DNA of 64,000 nucleotides, taken from NCBI GenBank assembly GCA_017396845.1, contig JAFQKQ010000028.1, positions 1 through 64,000 of the forward strand, in the 5' to 3' direction. This document shows positions 8,399 through 18,104 of this stretch, in pieces (position 1 is the first letter of the stretch; each line of letters starts with the position of its first letter). A program made the translations under genes and the position numbers. The DNA comes from Clostridia bacterium (GTDB taxonomy: Bacteria; Bacillota; Clostridia; Christensenellales; Aristaeellaceae). The notes beneath the pieces are model-generated. The model was not told the DNA's origin. It was given only the letters and a program-made list of their open reading frames with translations, and did not search any database.

Positions 8399-8436
8399 GG
8401 GACGGCCTCCATCTGATGAAGGCCGCCCCTTTCCCT
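8399..8436 (+). terminator. Attenuating stem-loop after the binding-protein gene
   Basis: An arm at 8399-8408 (GGG-A-CGGCCT) pairs with 8420-8428 (AGGCCG-CCC), followed by only a weak pyrimidine tract. A second hairpin (GCCGTTTC/GAAACGGC, 8454-8461 and 8475-8482) follows. Such stem-loops between a binding-protein gene and its permeases usually protect the first message and reduce read-through. Confidence 0.6.
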
Positions 8437-8519
8437 TATTAAATAGCAAATGAGCCGTTTCATGGTCAATGGGCGAAACGGCCTTATTGATTCATAAAAC
8501 AGCAAGGGGAGATGGCCGA

Positions 8520-9836
8520 ATGTTTAAATACACGATCAAGCGCTTGGGTCAGTCGCTTATCACCGTGTTTTTGGTAGTTTCGGTAGTATTTTTGCTTCTG
8601 AGACTGTTACCCACGGATTATTTCTTTACCGAGGACCAGCTGATAAAGCTGACTGAAGAGCAGCAGCATGATATGCTGGAAGCAGGCGGCTATCTGGATC
8701 ATCCGTTTGTTCAACTCGCGCGTTTCTATAAGGAGCTTATCAAAACCGAGCATAAAGAGCATTATTTTGACAGAGTCAATCTGGTTGACGACAACACTTT
8801 CGAAATCCGCTTCCTTGAAAAAAATGAGGCGGCAAATATCAAGCCGGAGGACGTCAGGCTTGAGCGTCTTGAGGGCGTGACGGAGGAATATCCGGTTGTG
8901 CAGGCAATCGAGGCTTTCGTCTCGGACGATCCCGAAAAACCCAACACCGTTGTTCTGAAGACCGATAATACGGTTCAGAAAAAGGTGAAATACATCGTTA
9001 CCTGCGGCTCTCACACAGGAAACTTTACTGTGCGCAAAGAGGGCAAGGAGGTAGCGGTTCAGGATGAGGAAACAAACAACAGGTGGGACTATATTACCAA
9101 TATGCGCGTATGGCTCAACTTCGGCAACTCCCATCGCGTGCAGACGGGTCTCCCGGTTGTAGAAATTATATCCAGCAAGATGTCCATCTCTATTAGAATC
9201 GGTCTTTCCGCGCTGGCAATCGCACTTTTGGTCGGCGTGCCGCTTGGCATTATTCAAGCCCGCTATAAGGACGGCATTCTGGATGCCGCCGGTCAGGGAT
9301 TTACCATTTTTATCAACGCAGTTCCCCATCTGGTGACCTACTTCCTTATTATGATCATTGGCTCGCGCGTGTTTGGACTGCCGATTCAGTATACAGTCAC
9401 AGACCCGAAGAGCGCAATTCTTCCGATGGTGTCCCTTTCCATGGGATCCATTGCCAGCTACATGCTGTGGATGAGAAGGTACATGGTTGACGAGCTCAAC
9501 AAGGACTATATCCGCCTTGCCAAGCTCAAGGGCATGTCCACTACGCAGGTTATGTTCAGGCATGTTATGAAAAACGCGTTCCTGCCTCTTGCACAGTACC
9601 TGCCCTACTCGATTCTCCTCACCGTCGGCGGATCGATACTGGTTGAAAAAATGTTCGGCGTTCCGGGTCTTGGAAATCTGCTGCCCGACGCGATTGCAAA
9701 GTACGATACAAACCTCGTACAGGCTATCGTATCCCTGTACGCGTCTCTCGGTATTATCGGTCTTTTCCTGGGCGACGTGCTGATGATCATTCTGGATCCC
9801 CGCATCCGCCTTACCGAGAAAGGAGGCACGAGATAA
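8520..9836 (+). CDS. Peptide ABC transporter permease, OppB-like with enlarged extracellular domain
   Basis: A 438-residue permease. After the first transmembrane helix (KRLGQSLITVFLVVSVVFLLLRLLP) there is an unusually long charged region (about residues 40-220). This is followed by the BPD_transp_1 core with five helices and the EAA coupling loop YIRLAKLKGMSTTQVMFRHV. Typical OppB proteins have about 310-330 residues, so roughly 110 residues are extra, in the external loop. The ATG at 8520 is preferred to the in-frame ATG at 8469, because AAGGGGAG lies just before it and the membrane helix follows at once. The oppC-like gene begins right after the stop. Confidence 0.9.
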   Translation: MFKYTIKRLGQSLITVFLVVSVVFLLLRLLPTDYFFTEDQLIKLTEEQQHDMLEAGGYLDHPFVQLARFYKELIKTEHKEHYFDRVNLVDDNTFEIRFLEKNEAANIKPEDVRLERLEGVTEEYPVVQAIEAFVSDDPEKPNTVVLKTDNTVQKKVKYIVTCGSHTGNFTVRKEGKEVAVQDEETNNRWDYITNMRVWLNFGNSHRVQTGLPVVEIISSKMSISIRIGLSALAIALLVGVPLGIIQARYKDGILDAAGQGFTIFINAVPHLVTYFLIMIIGSRVFGLPIQYTVTDPKSAILPMVSLSMGSIASYMLWMRRYMVDELNKDYIRLAKLKGMSTTQVMFRHVMKNAFLPLAQYLPYSILLTVGGSILVEKMFGVPGLGNLLPDAIAKYDTNLVQAIVSLYASLGIIGLFLGDVLMIILDPRIRLTEKGGTR

Positions 9837-10982
9837 ATGTCCAAGAAGCATCTTGACCCCAACGTAACCGTTCGCTATGAAAAGAGCAACGTGGAAGCGC
9901 AGAGCGAGCTTCCTGCGATGGAAGCCGAAGCACGCGTAAATCCCATCGGCGCAGAAGAGAAAAAGGCAAAGGTCAACCTGAACGCGGATATCAGCAAGGT
10001 TGATACGGATACGAAGAAGCAGTACGGCTTTGGCAAGGTTCATACCAAAACCCGTTCTCAGATGCCCGAGAAGCAGCTGTTCCAGTTTGCAGAATATCAT
10101 TCTCAGGATGCAGAGAGAATCGGCTACAGCAACTACTCCTATTGGAAGAGCGTATGGCAGAACTTCATCAAGAAGAAGGTTGCGCTCGTTATGGCGTTTG
10201 TCTTCCTGGCGCTGATTATCTTTACCTTCATTGCGCCTGCCATCAGTATTTATGATGCGAAGACCGTCAGAATCGATTTCCCGAACCGCGAAACCCGTTT
10301 TGTATCGCCGAATTCGCACTTCTGGTTCGGTACTGACTCGGTTGGCTGCGACTATTGGTGTCAGGTATGGAGCGCTACGCGCACTTCCATCATACTGTCC
10401 GTAAGCGTATCCGTCGGTCAGATAATTGTCGGCGTAATCATCGGCCTTCTCTGGGGCTATGTAAGAAAGCTTGACCGCTTCTTTACGGAGCTTTACAACT
10501 TCATCGATAACATCCCGACCATCATCTACATGACGCTGATCGCGCTCATGATCGGCAAATCTACCATGATCATGGCGATTGCGATGATCGCGTTCTACTG
10601 GCTGGGAACCGCGAGAAACATTCGAAATCTGGTATTTATCTACAGAGACCGCGAATACAACCTCGCTTCCCGCTGCCTCGGCACCGGGCTTTGGCGCATC
10701 CTGACCAAGAACATCTTCCCCTACCTGATCAGCGTTATCGTGCTTCGTCTGGCTTTGTCCATCCCGGGCATCATTGCCTACGAAACCACGCTTTCCTATC
10801 TGGGCCTTCTGGATATTTCCACGCCGTCTCTGGGCATCCTCCTTCGCGACGCGCGTTCAAACTTCCTTGAGTATCCCTATTTGCTTGTTTTCCCTGCGGC
10901 GATCGTATCTCTGATCACGGTCACGTTCTATCTCGTGGGCAATGCGTTCTCTGACGCATGCGACCCGCGCAACCATGTGTGA
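9837..10982 (+). CDS. Peptide ABC transporter permease, OppC-like with long cytosolic N terminus
   Basis: A 381-residue permease. It opens with about 105 hydrophilic, Lys/Glu-rich residues with no predicted membrane span, then the N-terminal OppC helix ([25 protein letters not shown]). The BPD_transp_1 domain follows, with the EAA loop [22 protein letters not shown] and the motif [14 protein letters not shown]. OppC proteins are normally near 300 residues, so the N-terminal extension is unusual. The ribosome binding site AAAGGAGG lies inside the end of the upstream gene. It pairs with the OppB-like protein to form the channel. Confidence 0.92.
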   Translation: MSKKHLDPNVTVRYEKSNVEAQSELPAMEAEARVNPIGAEEKKAKVNLNADISKVDTDTKKQYGFGKVHTKTRSQMPEKQLFQFAEYHSQDAERIGYSNYSYWKSVWQNFIKKKVALVMAFVFLALIIFTFIAPAISIYDAKTVRIDFPNRETRFVSPNSHFWFGTDSVGCDYWCQVWSATRTSIILSVSVSVGQIIVGVIIGLLWGYVRKLDRFFTELYNFIDNIPTIIYMTLIALMIGKSTMIMAIAMIAFYWLGTARNIRNLVFIYRDREYNLASRCLGTGLWRILTKNIFPYLISVIVLRLALSIPGIIAYETTLSYLGLLDISTPSLGILLRDARSNFLEYPYLLVFPAAIVSLITVTFYLVGNAFSDACDPRNHV

Positions 10983-10993
10983 GGTGGAATAAC

Positions 10994-13069
10994 ATGACTG
11001 AAAAAACGTATATGAATTCCGCCTCCCTGGAGCAGGAATTCGAAAGAAGAGCCAAGCAGGTTCTGAGCACGGAGCCGATTCTTTCCGCACGCGATGTGGA
11101 AGTGGAGTTTACGCTTCGCGGACAGAAGCTCAACGCCATCAGAAAGTGCTCGCTGGATCTTTATGACGGCGAAACCCTCGCCATCGTAGGCGAAAGTGGC
11201 TCGGGAAAATCCGTATTTACCAAAACCTTCGTAGGCATGCTGGATAAAAACGGCCGTGTAAAGGGCGGAAGCATTCTCTACGACGGATGTGATCTTGCAA
11301 AATTCAAGACCGAATCGCAGTGGCGCAGAATCCGCGGCAAGAAAATTGCCATGGTAACGCAGGATCCCATGACGAGCCTGAACCCGCTTAAGAAAATCGG
11401 TCTTCAGATTAAGGAAGCCATTGAGCTGAATCAGTCCCTTCGCGGAAGCGCCGCCAAGGCCGAAGCGATTAAGCTGCTTGAACTCGTTGGTATTCCGGAT
11501 GCCGCCAAGCGCTACAATCAGTATCCGCATGAATTTTCCGGCGGCATGCGTCAGCGCGTGGTTATCGCCATCGCCGTGGCCTGCAATCCGCAGATTCTGA
11601 TCTGCGACGAGCCGACCACCGCGCTGGATGTTACCATTCAGGCGCAGATTCTGGAATTGATCCGCAAGCTCCAGAAGGAAAGACATATGACCATCATCTA
11701 CATCACCCACGATTTGGGCGTTGTTGCAAACGTCGCCGATCGCGTTGCGGTTATGTACGCCGGTCAGATTATCGAAATCGGTATGGCGAATGAAATCTTC
11801 TTTAGCCCCCGCCATCCTTACACCTGGGCGCTGCTGTCCGCCATGCCGCAGCTGGGCGTAAAGGGCGAAAAGCTTCCCGCCATCGACGGAACGCCGCCCA
11901 ACCTCTTTAACGCCATTAACGGCGATTCCTTCGCGCCGCGCAATAAGAAAGCGCTCAACATCGACTTCCTCGAGGAGCCGCCGATGTTCGACGTAACGCC
12001 CACCCATCAGGCGAAGACCTGGATGCTGGACGAGAGAGCGCCGCATCTGGAAATGCCGATGAGCGTGGAGAAGATGAGCCGTGCAATGAACGAGCCGCAG
12101 CCCTCCGCCGGCGATATCGTGCATCCGCATCTTTCGCCCGACCGCGAAGCGCTGGTAGAAGTGAAAAACCTTCAGGTTACCTTCGGCACCGGCAGAAAGA
12201 AGTTCGTAGCGGTTGACGATGTAAACTTCACCATCTATAAGGGCGAAACCTTCTCCCTGGTAGGCGAATCCGGTTCGGGCAAGACTACCATCGGCCGTGC
12301 GATTGTAAGAATCAACCCCGTCACCAACGGTGAAGTGCTCTTAAAGGGCGAGCGCATCAACGGCAAGATCGACAAGGAACGCGATATCAACGTAATCCGC
12401 AAGTGCCAGATGATCTTCCAGGATCCCATGGCCTCGCTCAACGAGCGCGCGAAGGTTGACTATATTGTATCGGAAGGCCTTTATAACCATCATCTGTACA
12501 AGGATGAGCACGACCGTCAGGATAAGGTAAAGAAGGCGCTGGAAGAGGTAGGTCTGCTTCCGGAGTTCTCCAGCCGCTTCCCGCATGAATTCTCCGGCGG
12601 ACAGAGACAGAGAATCGGTATTGCCCGTTCTCTTATCATGGAGCCCGAATTCATAGTTGCCGACGAGCCGATTTCCGCACTGGACGTATCCATCCGCGCT
12701 CAGGTTCTGAACCTTCTTAACGACCTTAAGAAGAACCGCGGCCTTACGTACCTGTTCATCGCGCACGATCTCTCCGTCGTCCGCTTTATCTCCGACCGTA
12801 TCGCGGTTATCCATAAGGGCAGAATCGTGGAGCTGGCCGAAGCCGAAGAACTCTTCCGCCATCCGCTGCACCCCTATACGCAGGCGCTGCTTTCCGCCGT
12901 TCCGAATCCCAACCCCTATCTGGAGCGCGAAAAGAAGCTGATCGTATACGATCCCTCCATCCACGACTATTCCGTAGACAAGCCCTACTGGAATGAAATC
13001 CACCCCGACCACTTCGTATACGGAAACGAACGCGAAATGGACGAATACAGAAAAGCTATTGAAAAATAA
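10994..13069 (+). CDS. Fused OppD-OppF ATPase of the peptide transporter
   Basis: A 691-residue protein holding two complete ABC ATPase domains. The first has Walker A GESGSGKS at 66-73, signature FSGGMRQRV, Walker [13 protein letters not shown], and an OppD-type C-terminal tail ([12 protein letters not shown]). The second has Walker A GESGSGKT at about 423-430, signature FSGGQRQRI at about 533, Walker [14 protein letters not shown], and the OppF tail [14 protein letters not shown]. OppD and OppF are usually separate. Fused forms such as YejF and GsiA are known. The ATG at 10994, 11 bases after the permease stop and preceded by GAGGTGG, is preferred to the in-frame start at 10958. It powers uptake through the two permeases upstream. 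Confidence 0.94.
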   Translation: MTEKTYMNSASLEQEFERRAKQVLSTEPILSARDVEVEFTLRGQKLNAIRKCSLDLYDGETLAIVGESGSGKSVFTKTFVGMLDKNGRVKGGSILYDGCDLAKFKTESQWRRIRGKKIAMVTQDPMTSLNPLKKIGLQIKEAIELNQSLRGSAAKAEAIKLLELVGIPDAAKRYNQYPHEFSGGMRQRVVIAIAVACNPQILICDEPTTALDVTIQAQILELIRKLQKERHMTIIYITHDLGVVANVADRVAVMYAGQIIEIGMANEIFFSPRHPYTWALLSAMPQLGVKGEKLPAIDGTPPNLFNAINGDSFAPRNKKALNIDFLEEPPMFDVTPTHQAKTWMLDERAPHLEMPMSVEKMSRAMNEPQPSAGDIVHPHLSPDREALVEVKNLQVTFGTGRKKFVAVDDVNFTIYKGETFSLVGESGSGKTTIGRAIVRINPVTNGEVLLKGERINGKIDKERDINVIRKCQMIFQDPMASLNERAKVDYIVSEGLYNHHLYKDEHDRQDKVKKALEEVGLLPEFSSRFPHEFSGGQRQRIGIARSLIMEPEFIVADEPISALDVSIRAQVLNLLNDLKKNRGLTYLFIAHDLSVVRFISDRIAVIHKGRIVELAEAEELFRHPLHPYTQALLSAVPNPNPYLEREKKLIVYDPSIHDYSVDKPYWNEIHPDHFVYGNEREMDEYRKAIEK

Positions 13070-13078
13070 ACGGCGATA

Positions 13079-13123
13079 AAAACCGCCGATCCCGCAGTAA
13101 GCTGTGGGGTCGGCGGTTTTTTT
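13079..13123 (+). terminator. Rho-independent terminator of the peptide transporter operon
   Basis: A long stem of AACCGCCGATCCC with GGGGTCGGCGGTT (about 13079-13119) closes on a CAG-TAAG-CTG tip and is followed by a run of seven T. It lies 10 bases after the ATPase stop. Confidence 0.9.
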
Positions 13124-13457
13124 ATCTTTGGATTCGGATGTTCGGCGAGGTAATATGTAAAACGGCATATTTCCTCAAAGCGCTGCACTTTTGAAGAAGG
13201 GCGTTAAAGGGCCCGGATTTTGATAAGACGGTTAAAGCGAACGTGATTCGGCATCGAAGGAGCATAAATCTACGAAGTATCACCGGCCTCTTGGCGACGG
13301 CCGCATCATAAGAAAAGGCGCGCAAAGAAGAATCTGCCGGTTTAAAGGCTATTTCCGCCCTTCTTCTAAGATGCGCGGCAATAGGCCGATTAACCGACAG
13401 AGTTGACCTCTTATGTTTTTTCGTTTTTGAAACAGCCAACGATTGCCGTTATTTCAA
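13124..13457. other. Intergenic stretch without a recognised gene
   Basis: About 330 bases between the transporter terminator and the convergent heparinase-like gene. An open frame at 13122-13439 (minus) encodes an Arg/Lys-rich sequence with no ribosome binding site and no resemblance I can name. It is probably not a gene. No terminator with a U tract is evident for the heparinase gene on the minus strand. Confidence 0.5.
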
Positions 13458-15113
13458 TCATGCCGAAACGATAAACGCATAATTTCCGCGCATGCCAATA
13501 TCTTCCGCTGTGACGGATATTCTGTAGCCGTTTCTTACCTTATCTACCTTTCCCGTCAGGTTTCCTTCCCAGGAGAGGCGTACGTTTCCCAATATAAACT
13601 CTCCGGCTCCGTTCGGCACGGGGCGGATGGGGGTGATAAAGCGGAAGGTTACGTTTTCGGCTTTATGATTCAGGTCAAAGGCTTCAATGATTCGTATGCG
13701 CTTTTCCATGGGGGAGAGCATGACGGTTCTCTGCCAGGAGAGTACGCCGGCTCTTTCGTCAAAGCCGGGGGCGATGTTTATGGAAAGGTAGGTAAATGCT
13801 TCCTCGAATTGTGCGTCTATGTCCTTTGCGCCCGAAAAACCCTTGGTGATTTCATAACCGTCCACGGTTGGAAGCGAGTGATCGACCGACTGAAAAGAGG
13901 CGGTATCAAGATCTGCAAATATCGGTTCTCCCTGATAGTACAGGTGCAGATTACCCGCATCCATGTGACCTGAGGTTCTTGCGCCGCCGGTCAGGCATGC
14001 GCGAAAGCCCGAGGCTTCGCACGCGGTCAGCTGGCTGTAGGGCAGAAGCACGTTTTTGCGGATAGGGAATACGGCGGGCTCGGCATTGAGGGCGCGGCGC
14101 ATGAGTACGGATAAGATTTCGGCGGAAGGGGAAAAGCGCCGGGCGGGAGATACGCTTTTTCCGATGGCTGCGCCCAAACGCTTAAGATATCCGTTGTCCG
14201 CGCATTCGCCGATTCGAAACAGTGTTTCTCCATCCAAATCGGGCTTGGCTGTGCCGTCAGGATTCACAAAGAAGCCGTTTCCCATATGCGCGCTCACGGG
14301 ATACTCCGCCATGCGCTTAAGCTTTCTGTCGCTTCTTACATCAACCTCGCCTCCGGTCGCCAGAAGGAGCATGGTGGCGGCGTCGGACACGGCCTGCGCG
14401 TCGATCTGCCATGCTTCAAGACCATAGGGGTGCGCGCCGTCCTTTGGCAGCTGGCGAACGGCCTCTTCGATCAGCGACAGGCATCTTCTGACCGAAACCC
14501 ATCTTCTGCGGTCGTTGTCATCGGCAAGTAAGAGCGATGTAAGAAGGGAAGTAAGTCTGGAAAGCCTGTCCGCATCGCGTTTCAGCGCCCATCTGGGCGT
14601 TTCACGGGCGGCAAAGGGTATGAATATGCGTTTGGCAAGGACGTCCGAGAAGTAGAGGTATGCGTCTTCGGATATGCGCTTTATATCCCTTCCGGTAAGC
14701 TGAAGCATCCATGAAATCAGGCATGCCGTTTCAAGCGCATGCAGGTCCGCATCGCCGCGGGCGATTTCGCTGATCCGCCGCGCGTCCCGCCAGGTGCTCT
14801 CCTCCGTTACGGAAAACGCCAGATCGAGCATCTTTTCGATATAGCGGCTCGCGCCTGTGCATACCGAGCCCAATATCAGGGAAAGGAGCATTTCCCGCCG
14901 GGTTCTTCGAAGAGAGGCGATTTCGTCGCCCGAGCGAAGGTACGCGCTTAAGGATATCCGGGGTATGGGCTGTGAAAGCGCCTTTTCCGCCGCCATCTGT
15001 ATTTCTTTTCGGGTATTGGAATCGATATCGGCAAATGCGCCTACGTTTACAAGCGCTTCCGGCTGCGCGGGAAGCAGATGAAACAGTATATCATTCAGGC
15101 GATCCGAAAACAT
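13458..15113 (-). CDS. Heparinase II/III-family protein
   Basis: A 551-residue protein with an N-terminal helical (alpha/alpha toroid) part of about 330 residues. The C-terminal beta-sandwich begins near residue 340 and contains the family motif HMDAGNLHLYYQGEPIFADLD, where the His and the G-x-P-x-x-x-D pattern are typical of heparinase II/III-like polysaccharide lyases. No signal peptide is visible, so it would act on imported oligosaccharides in the cytosol. It starts 17 bases after the stop of the Gfo/Idh/MocA oxidoreductase and belongs to the same transcript. This supports a role in degrading a uronic-acid-containing glycan. The substrate is not deducible. Confidence 0.82.
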   Translation of the reverse strand: MFSDRLNDILFHLLPAQPEALVNVGAFADIDSNTRKEIQMAAEKALSQPIPRISLSAYLRSGDEIASLRRTRREMLLSLILGSVCTGASRYIEKMLDLAFSVTEESTWRDARRISEIARGDADLHALETACLISWMLQLTGRDIKRISEDAYLYFSDVLAKRIFIPFAARETPRWALKRDADRLSRLTSLLTSLLLADDNDRRRWVSVRRCLSLIEEAVRQLPKDGAHPYGLEAWQIDAQAVSDAATMLLLATGGEVDVRSDRKLKRMAEYPVSAHMGNGFFVNPDGTAKPDLDGETLFRIGECADNGYLKRLGAAIGKSVSPARRFSPSAEILSVLMRRALNAEPAVFPIRKNVLLPYSQLTACEASGFRACLTGGARTSGHMDAGNLHLYYQGEPIFADLDTASFQSVDHSLPTVDGYEITKGFSGAKDIDAQFEEAFTYLSINIAPGFDERAGVLSWQRTVMLSPMEKRIRIIEAFDLNHKAENVTFRFITPIRPVPNGAGEFILGNVRLSWEGNLTGKVDKVRNGYRISVTAEDIGMRGNYAFIVSA

Positions 15114-15130
15114 ACTTTCACGCTCTTTTC

Positions 15131-16258
15131 TTATTCGCTTATGTTTGCAATCAGTCCCGTCCTTGCGGATTCGGCGGCCTTTTCAAGCACGTACTGAAGC
15201 CTTGCGCCGTCATGAATATCGGGGCTAGGCAGGGTATCCTCATATATCGATTTCAGGAAACAATAGTACGAATGAATGTGTCCGCGATCCCAGCCCACGG
15301 CGTTTTTCGGCGGCAGGAATTTGCCCGCCGGCGCTTCGTAGCGCCCCATGCATTCGATGCGGGTAAAGCCGCGTCTGCCGCCAAGCGGCGCTTCGGGGAT
15401 GGTGTTGTCGAAAAACCAAAGCCAGCCGGGCTCCATCAGGTCAAAGCGGATTGCGCCCTTTTTACCGTAGATTTCAAAGGACAATTCGTCGTTGGTACCG
15501 GTTGCAATTTTGCTGGCTTCAACGGTTCCGATTGCGCCGTTCGGCATTCGAAGGGTCATAATCGCATGATCCTCGCTCAGGCGGCTTGTGCGCCCGCCGT
15601 CCTGCGTCGGGCGGTCGCTGTACAGGGAATTCGTCATGCAAATCACGCTCTTGGGCTCGCCGGCGATCATCATCACCAGATCCAGCGCGTGGCTCATAAG
15701 ATCCAGTATTACGCCGCCCTGCTCGGTCTGCTTCCAGCCGATGGGCTTGTTTTCGTCGATTGAGCCGGAATGCAAGTATCTGGCCTGTATGGAAATGATT
15801 TCGCCGAGTGCGCCCTCTTCCGCCAGCTGTTTTGCGCGCATGGTCGCGGGCAGAAAGCGGTTATTCATTACCATCTGCGTCTTCGACGCGCTGTTTGCAG
15901 CCGCTTCTTCGATTCTCTTGGCGCTTTCATAGGTTACAGTGAGCGGCTTATCGATGTACACATGTTTTCCGGCCTGCAAAAACGCAATCGCCATTTCCTC
16001 GTGCTGATCGTTCGGCGTACAGATGGATACCGCGTCAACATCGTCCATTTCGAGTATGTCACGCCAGTCGGTGGTGTATCTTTCAAAGCCCATATTCTCC
16101 ATGGCTTCCTTTGCAGGCGCTTCCCGCCTGGAGCATACGCATTTGAGAACCGGACGAAAGCCGATTCCCGGATACATGAGCGGTATGGCTCTGAGCGAAT
16201 GCGTGTGCGTGCGGCCCATAAAGCCCCAGCCGATGATTGCAATTCCGATTTCTTTCAT
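15131..16258 (-). CDS. Gfo/Idh/MocA-family oxidoreductase
   Basis: A 375-residue NAD(P)-dependent sugar dehydrogenase. It has an N-terminal Rossmann fold (IAIIGWGFMGRTHTHSL), the family signature CTPNDQHEEMAIAFLQAGKHVYIDKPLTVT with the EKP-like catalytic Lys in DKP, and a C-terminal alpha/beta domain with GVILDLMSHALDLVMMI. Enzymes of this type oxidise or reduce inositols, sugars or uronic acids. It is the first gene of a two-gene operon with the heparinase-like protein, preceded by GGAAGGA and an extended -10 promoter. Confidence 0.92.
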   Translation of the reverse strand: MKEIGIAIIGWGFMGRTHTHSLRAIPLMYPGIGFRPVLKCVCSRREAPAKEAMENMGFERYTTDWRDILEMDDVDAVSICTPNDQHEEMAIAFLQAGKHVYIDKPLTVTYESAKRIEEAAANSASKTQMVMNNRFLPATMRAKQLAEEGALGEIISIQARYLHSGSIDENKPIGWKQTEQGGVILDLMSHALDLVMMIAGEPKSVICMTNSLYSDRPTQDGGRTSRLSEDHAIMTLRMPNGAIGTVEASKIATGTNDELSFEIYGKKGAIRFDLMEPGWLWFFDNTIPEAPLGGRRGFTRIECMGRYEAPAGKFLPPKNAVGWDRGHIHSYYCFLKSIYEDTLPSPDIHDGARLQYVLEKAAESARTGLIANISE

Positions 16259-16288
16259 AAAGCATCCTTCCGTTTCGCCTTTTTCTTA

Positions 16289-16297
16289 ATTATACCA
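16289..16297 (-). promoter_or_regulatory. Extended -10 promoter of the oxidoreductase-heparinase operon
   Basis: On the minus strand TGGTATAAT (TATAAT at 16289-16294 with an upstream TGN) lies 30 bases before the ATG. No good -35 is present, as is common with extended -10 promoters. Confidence 0.6.
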
Positions 16298-16357
16298 TAT
16301 TTTTTCCGTTGCCGAAAGGGGAAAAGCCGCGAAAACGCCGGATGCGAAATGCAAATG

Positions 16358-16390
16358 AAGCGCCGAAACGCAGATCGCGCTCCGGCGCTT
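16358..16390 (-). terminator. Stem-loop after the SpoIIE-like gene
   Basis: A perfect 8-bp stem AAGCGCCG/CGGCGCTT (16358-16365 and 16383-16390) lies about 35 bases past the SpoIIE-like stop on the minus strand. The U tract is weak, so termination may be partial. Confidence 0.45.
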
Positions 16391-16423
16391 TGATTGATGA
16401 AATACGTTTTTTTGATCAATATA

Positions 16424-18034
16424 CTATCCCTCGTTTGTTCGGGCGTTTGTATTCGATTCCAAACGCGCGTTTATGGGAATGACGCCTTTGTGATCGTTTC
16501 TTTTTCCGCGCTCCGTGCGCCTTTGAAGCCGTGCGCATAATACGGACATGTCGTCCGGATGAACGAATGCGGCGTTTTTATGCGCCTCTCGGATAACGGA
16601 TTTGCAGATGCTGCCCGGCGCTTGATTTTTAAGCCGTATCAGCATACATTCAAGGCTGTCCGCGCCGCCTGCTGCGCTGATCAGGCCGTCTGTTGCCATG
16701 AACACGGTATCGCCCGCTTTGAGGCGAATACGCCGTTTTTCGGGCCGGGCGTTCGTCACGATGCCAAGCGGCAGAGACTGGCTTTCAATCCGAATAACGC
16801 CCTTTTGCTTTAGGATCCATGTGGGCTCCGCGCAGCTTTTATAAAACCGGGCGCGCCCGGATTCCAGCGATACCACGCATGCGTCGAGTGTGGAATATGC
16901 TTCGCCGGTTTCCTCCGCCATGGTCATGCGGTTTACGGCTTCCATGGCGCTTTTCTCATTAGAATCGGACTTTAAAAACGTTCTTGCGGCGTTTACCGCC
17001 CGCCGGCTCAGCTCCTGCGCGGGCTTTCCCGTGCCCATGCCGTCTGCCAGCATGAGCAGCATACATGCGCGCTCCACTCTTTCAATCGCGCCGCAGTCGC
17101 CGCACACGCGAAGGCCTGCGGGCGGCTTATGAAGCCGAAACGCCGTAATGGAATAGGGAGGCGCTTTTTCTTTTGCGCGCGCGATAAAGAGATTTAACAG
17201 CTTTCTTGTGACAGGGACGGGAATCAAAGGATATAAGCAGGCGGCGGACAGATAGAATGCATCTGTTTTCTGAAACCCGAGGTAAACGGACAGCGGAATG
17301 CCCAGCAAAAACATGATCGTCTGCGCCCATACGCCCTTTTCGGATGCCGCGCCGCCGATTCCCGCCGTCATCAGCACCAGCGCGAGCGTGCGCCCGTCAA
17401 ATCCGCCGGCAAGCAGTGAAACGGATGATATCAAAGCGCCGAGGCAGGCGGATAAAATACCTCCGGAGGACATGATCAATACAAATATGCCTGAAAGAAT
17501 GAGCCCCGCGCCCGGAAACAGGCAGCTTGCGCCTGCAATAATGAATACAGCCGAAAGCGAATGGGCGATTCTTTCCTCCGGAAGGCATGTGCCTTCCAGC
17601 GAAAACGGACGGAGAAACAGGGGAAGCATTACCGGCGCACAGGCGAGCGCGATCATGCAGGAGAGAATTGCGCCGAAGGCCGAATAGGAATCCATTCGTG
17701 CAAGCGATATGACGGAAGGAAGGAGACAGCCGAGCATTGCTGAAAGCGCGGCGTATGCTTCCGGACGGTCGGGCTTTATATGAACGAGCATTTTTGCCGA
17801 AAAATACGAAAGCATACCGCCCAGCAGCACGCCGATACCGCCGGACGAAAATACGGATGAAAGTATGAGCCCGGGAAGAAAGGCCAATAAGTCCTTTCCC
17901 GACGCGCCGAGCGAAGAGGATAATGCGGCGCTTAACGGGGCTGTCCAGATGGATGGGGCATACAGCCCTGCAAAAAATGCGAGTATGTTTGTTAGAAGAG
18001 AAGATTTTGCTTTGCTTCCAAGATATTTTTCCAT
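16424..18034 (-). CDS. SpoIIE-like membrane-bound PP2C phosphatase
   Basis: A 536-residue protein. The first 290 residues are strongly hydrophobic with about ten membrane helices. After a short linker (LRVCGDCGAIERV) a SpoIIE-type PP2C domain runs from about 320 to 500. It has the metal-binding LLMLADGMGTGKPA, then STLDACVVSLESGRARFYKSCAEPTW, SLPLGIV, DTVFMATDGLISA and HPDDMSVLCARL. This is the layout of SpoIIE, which dephosphorylates SpoIIAA and activates sigma-F in the forespore. True SpoIIE is about 800 residues with a longer central region, which is missing here. It may be a compact SpoIIE or a paralogue acting on another anti-anti-sigma factor. It follows the ABC-F gene by 70 bases. Confidence 0.82.
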   Translation of the reverse strand: MEKYLGSKAKSSLLTNILAFFAGLYAPSIWTAPLSAALSSSLGASGKDLLAFLPGLILSSVFSSGGIGVLLGGMLSYFSAKMLVHIKPDRPEAYAALSAMLGCLLPSVISLARMDSYSAFGAILSCMIALACAPVMLPLFLRPFSLEGTCLPEERIAHSLSAVFIIAGASCLFPGAGLILSGIFVLIMSSGGILSACLGALISSVSLLAGGFDGRTLALVLMTAGIGGAASEKGVWAQTIMFLLGIPLSVYLGFQKTDAFYLSAACLYPLIPVPVTRKLLNLFIARAKEKAPPYSITAFRLHKPPAGLRVCGDCGAIERVERACMLLMLADGMGTGKPAQELSRRAVNAARTFLKSDSNEKSAMEAVNRMTMAEETGEAYSTLDACVVSLESGRARFYKSCAEPTWILKQKGVIRIESQSLPLGIVTNARPEKRRIRLKAGDTVFMATDGLISAAGGADSLECMLIRLKNQAPGSICKSVIREAHKNAAFVHPDDMSVLCARLQRRTERGKRNDHKGVIPINARLESNTNARTNEG

Positions 18035-18053
18035 GAAAAAGTCCGTCTCCCTC

Positions 18054-18073
18054 CATTTGTAATACTACAAATG
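18054..18073 (-). promoter_or_regulatory. Perfect 8-bp palindrome before the SpoIIE-like gene
   Basis: CATTTGTA-ATAC-TACAAATG lies directly upstream of the ribosome binding site GGAGGGA. It could be an operator or an mRNA hairpin. On the minus strand the overlapping CATACATT, with GCATA 16 bases upstream, resembles a sigma-E-type sporulation promoter. That reading is tentative. Confidence 0.45.
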
Positions 18074-18104
18074 TATGAAGGCGGACGGTATTCTATGCGG
18101 TTTT

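Noticed and set aside
8607..10319. 570-codon open frame on the minus strand across both permease genes
   Set aside because: It spans two genes with clear permease motifs on the plus strand. The translation has no domain character.
13122..13439. 105-codon minus frame between the transporter and the heparinase gene
   Set aside because: It runs into the terminator of the transporter operon, has no ribosome binding site, and has a composition unlike a folded protein.
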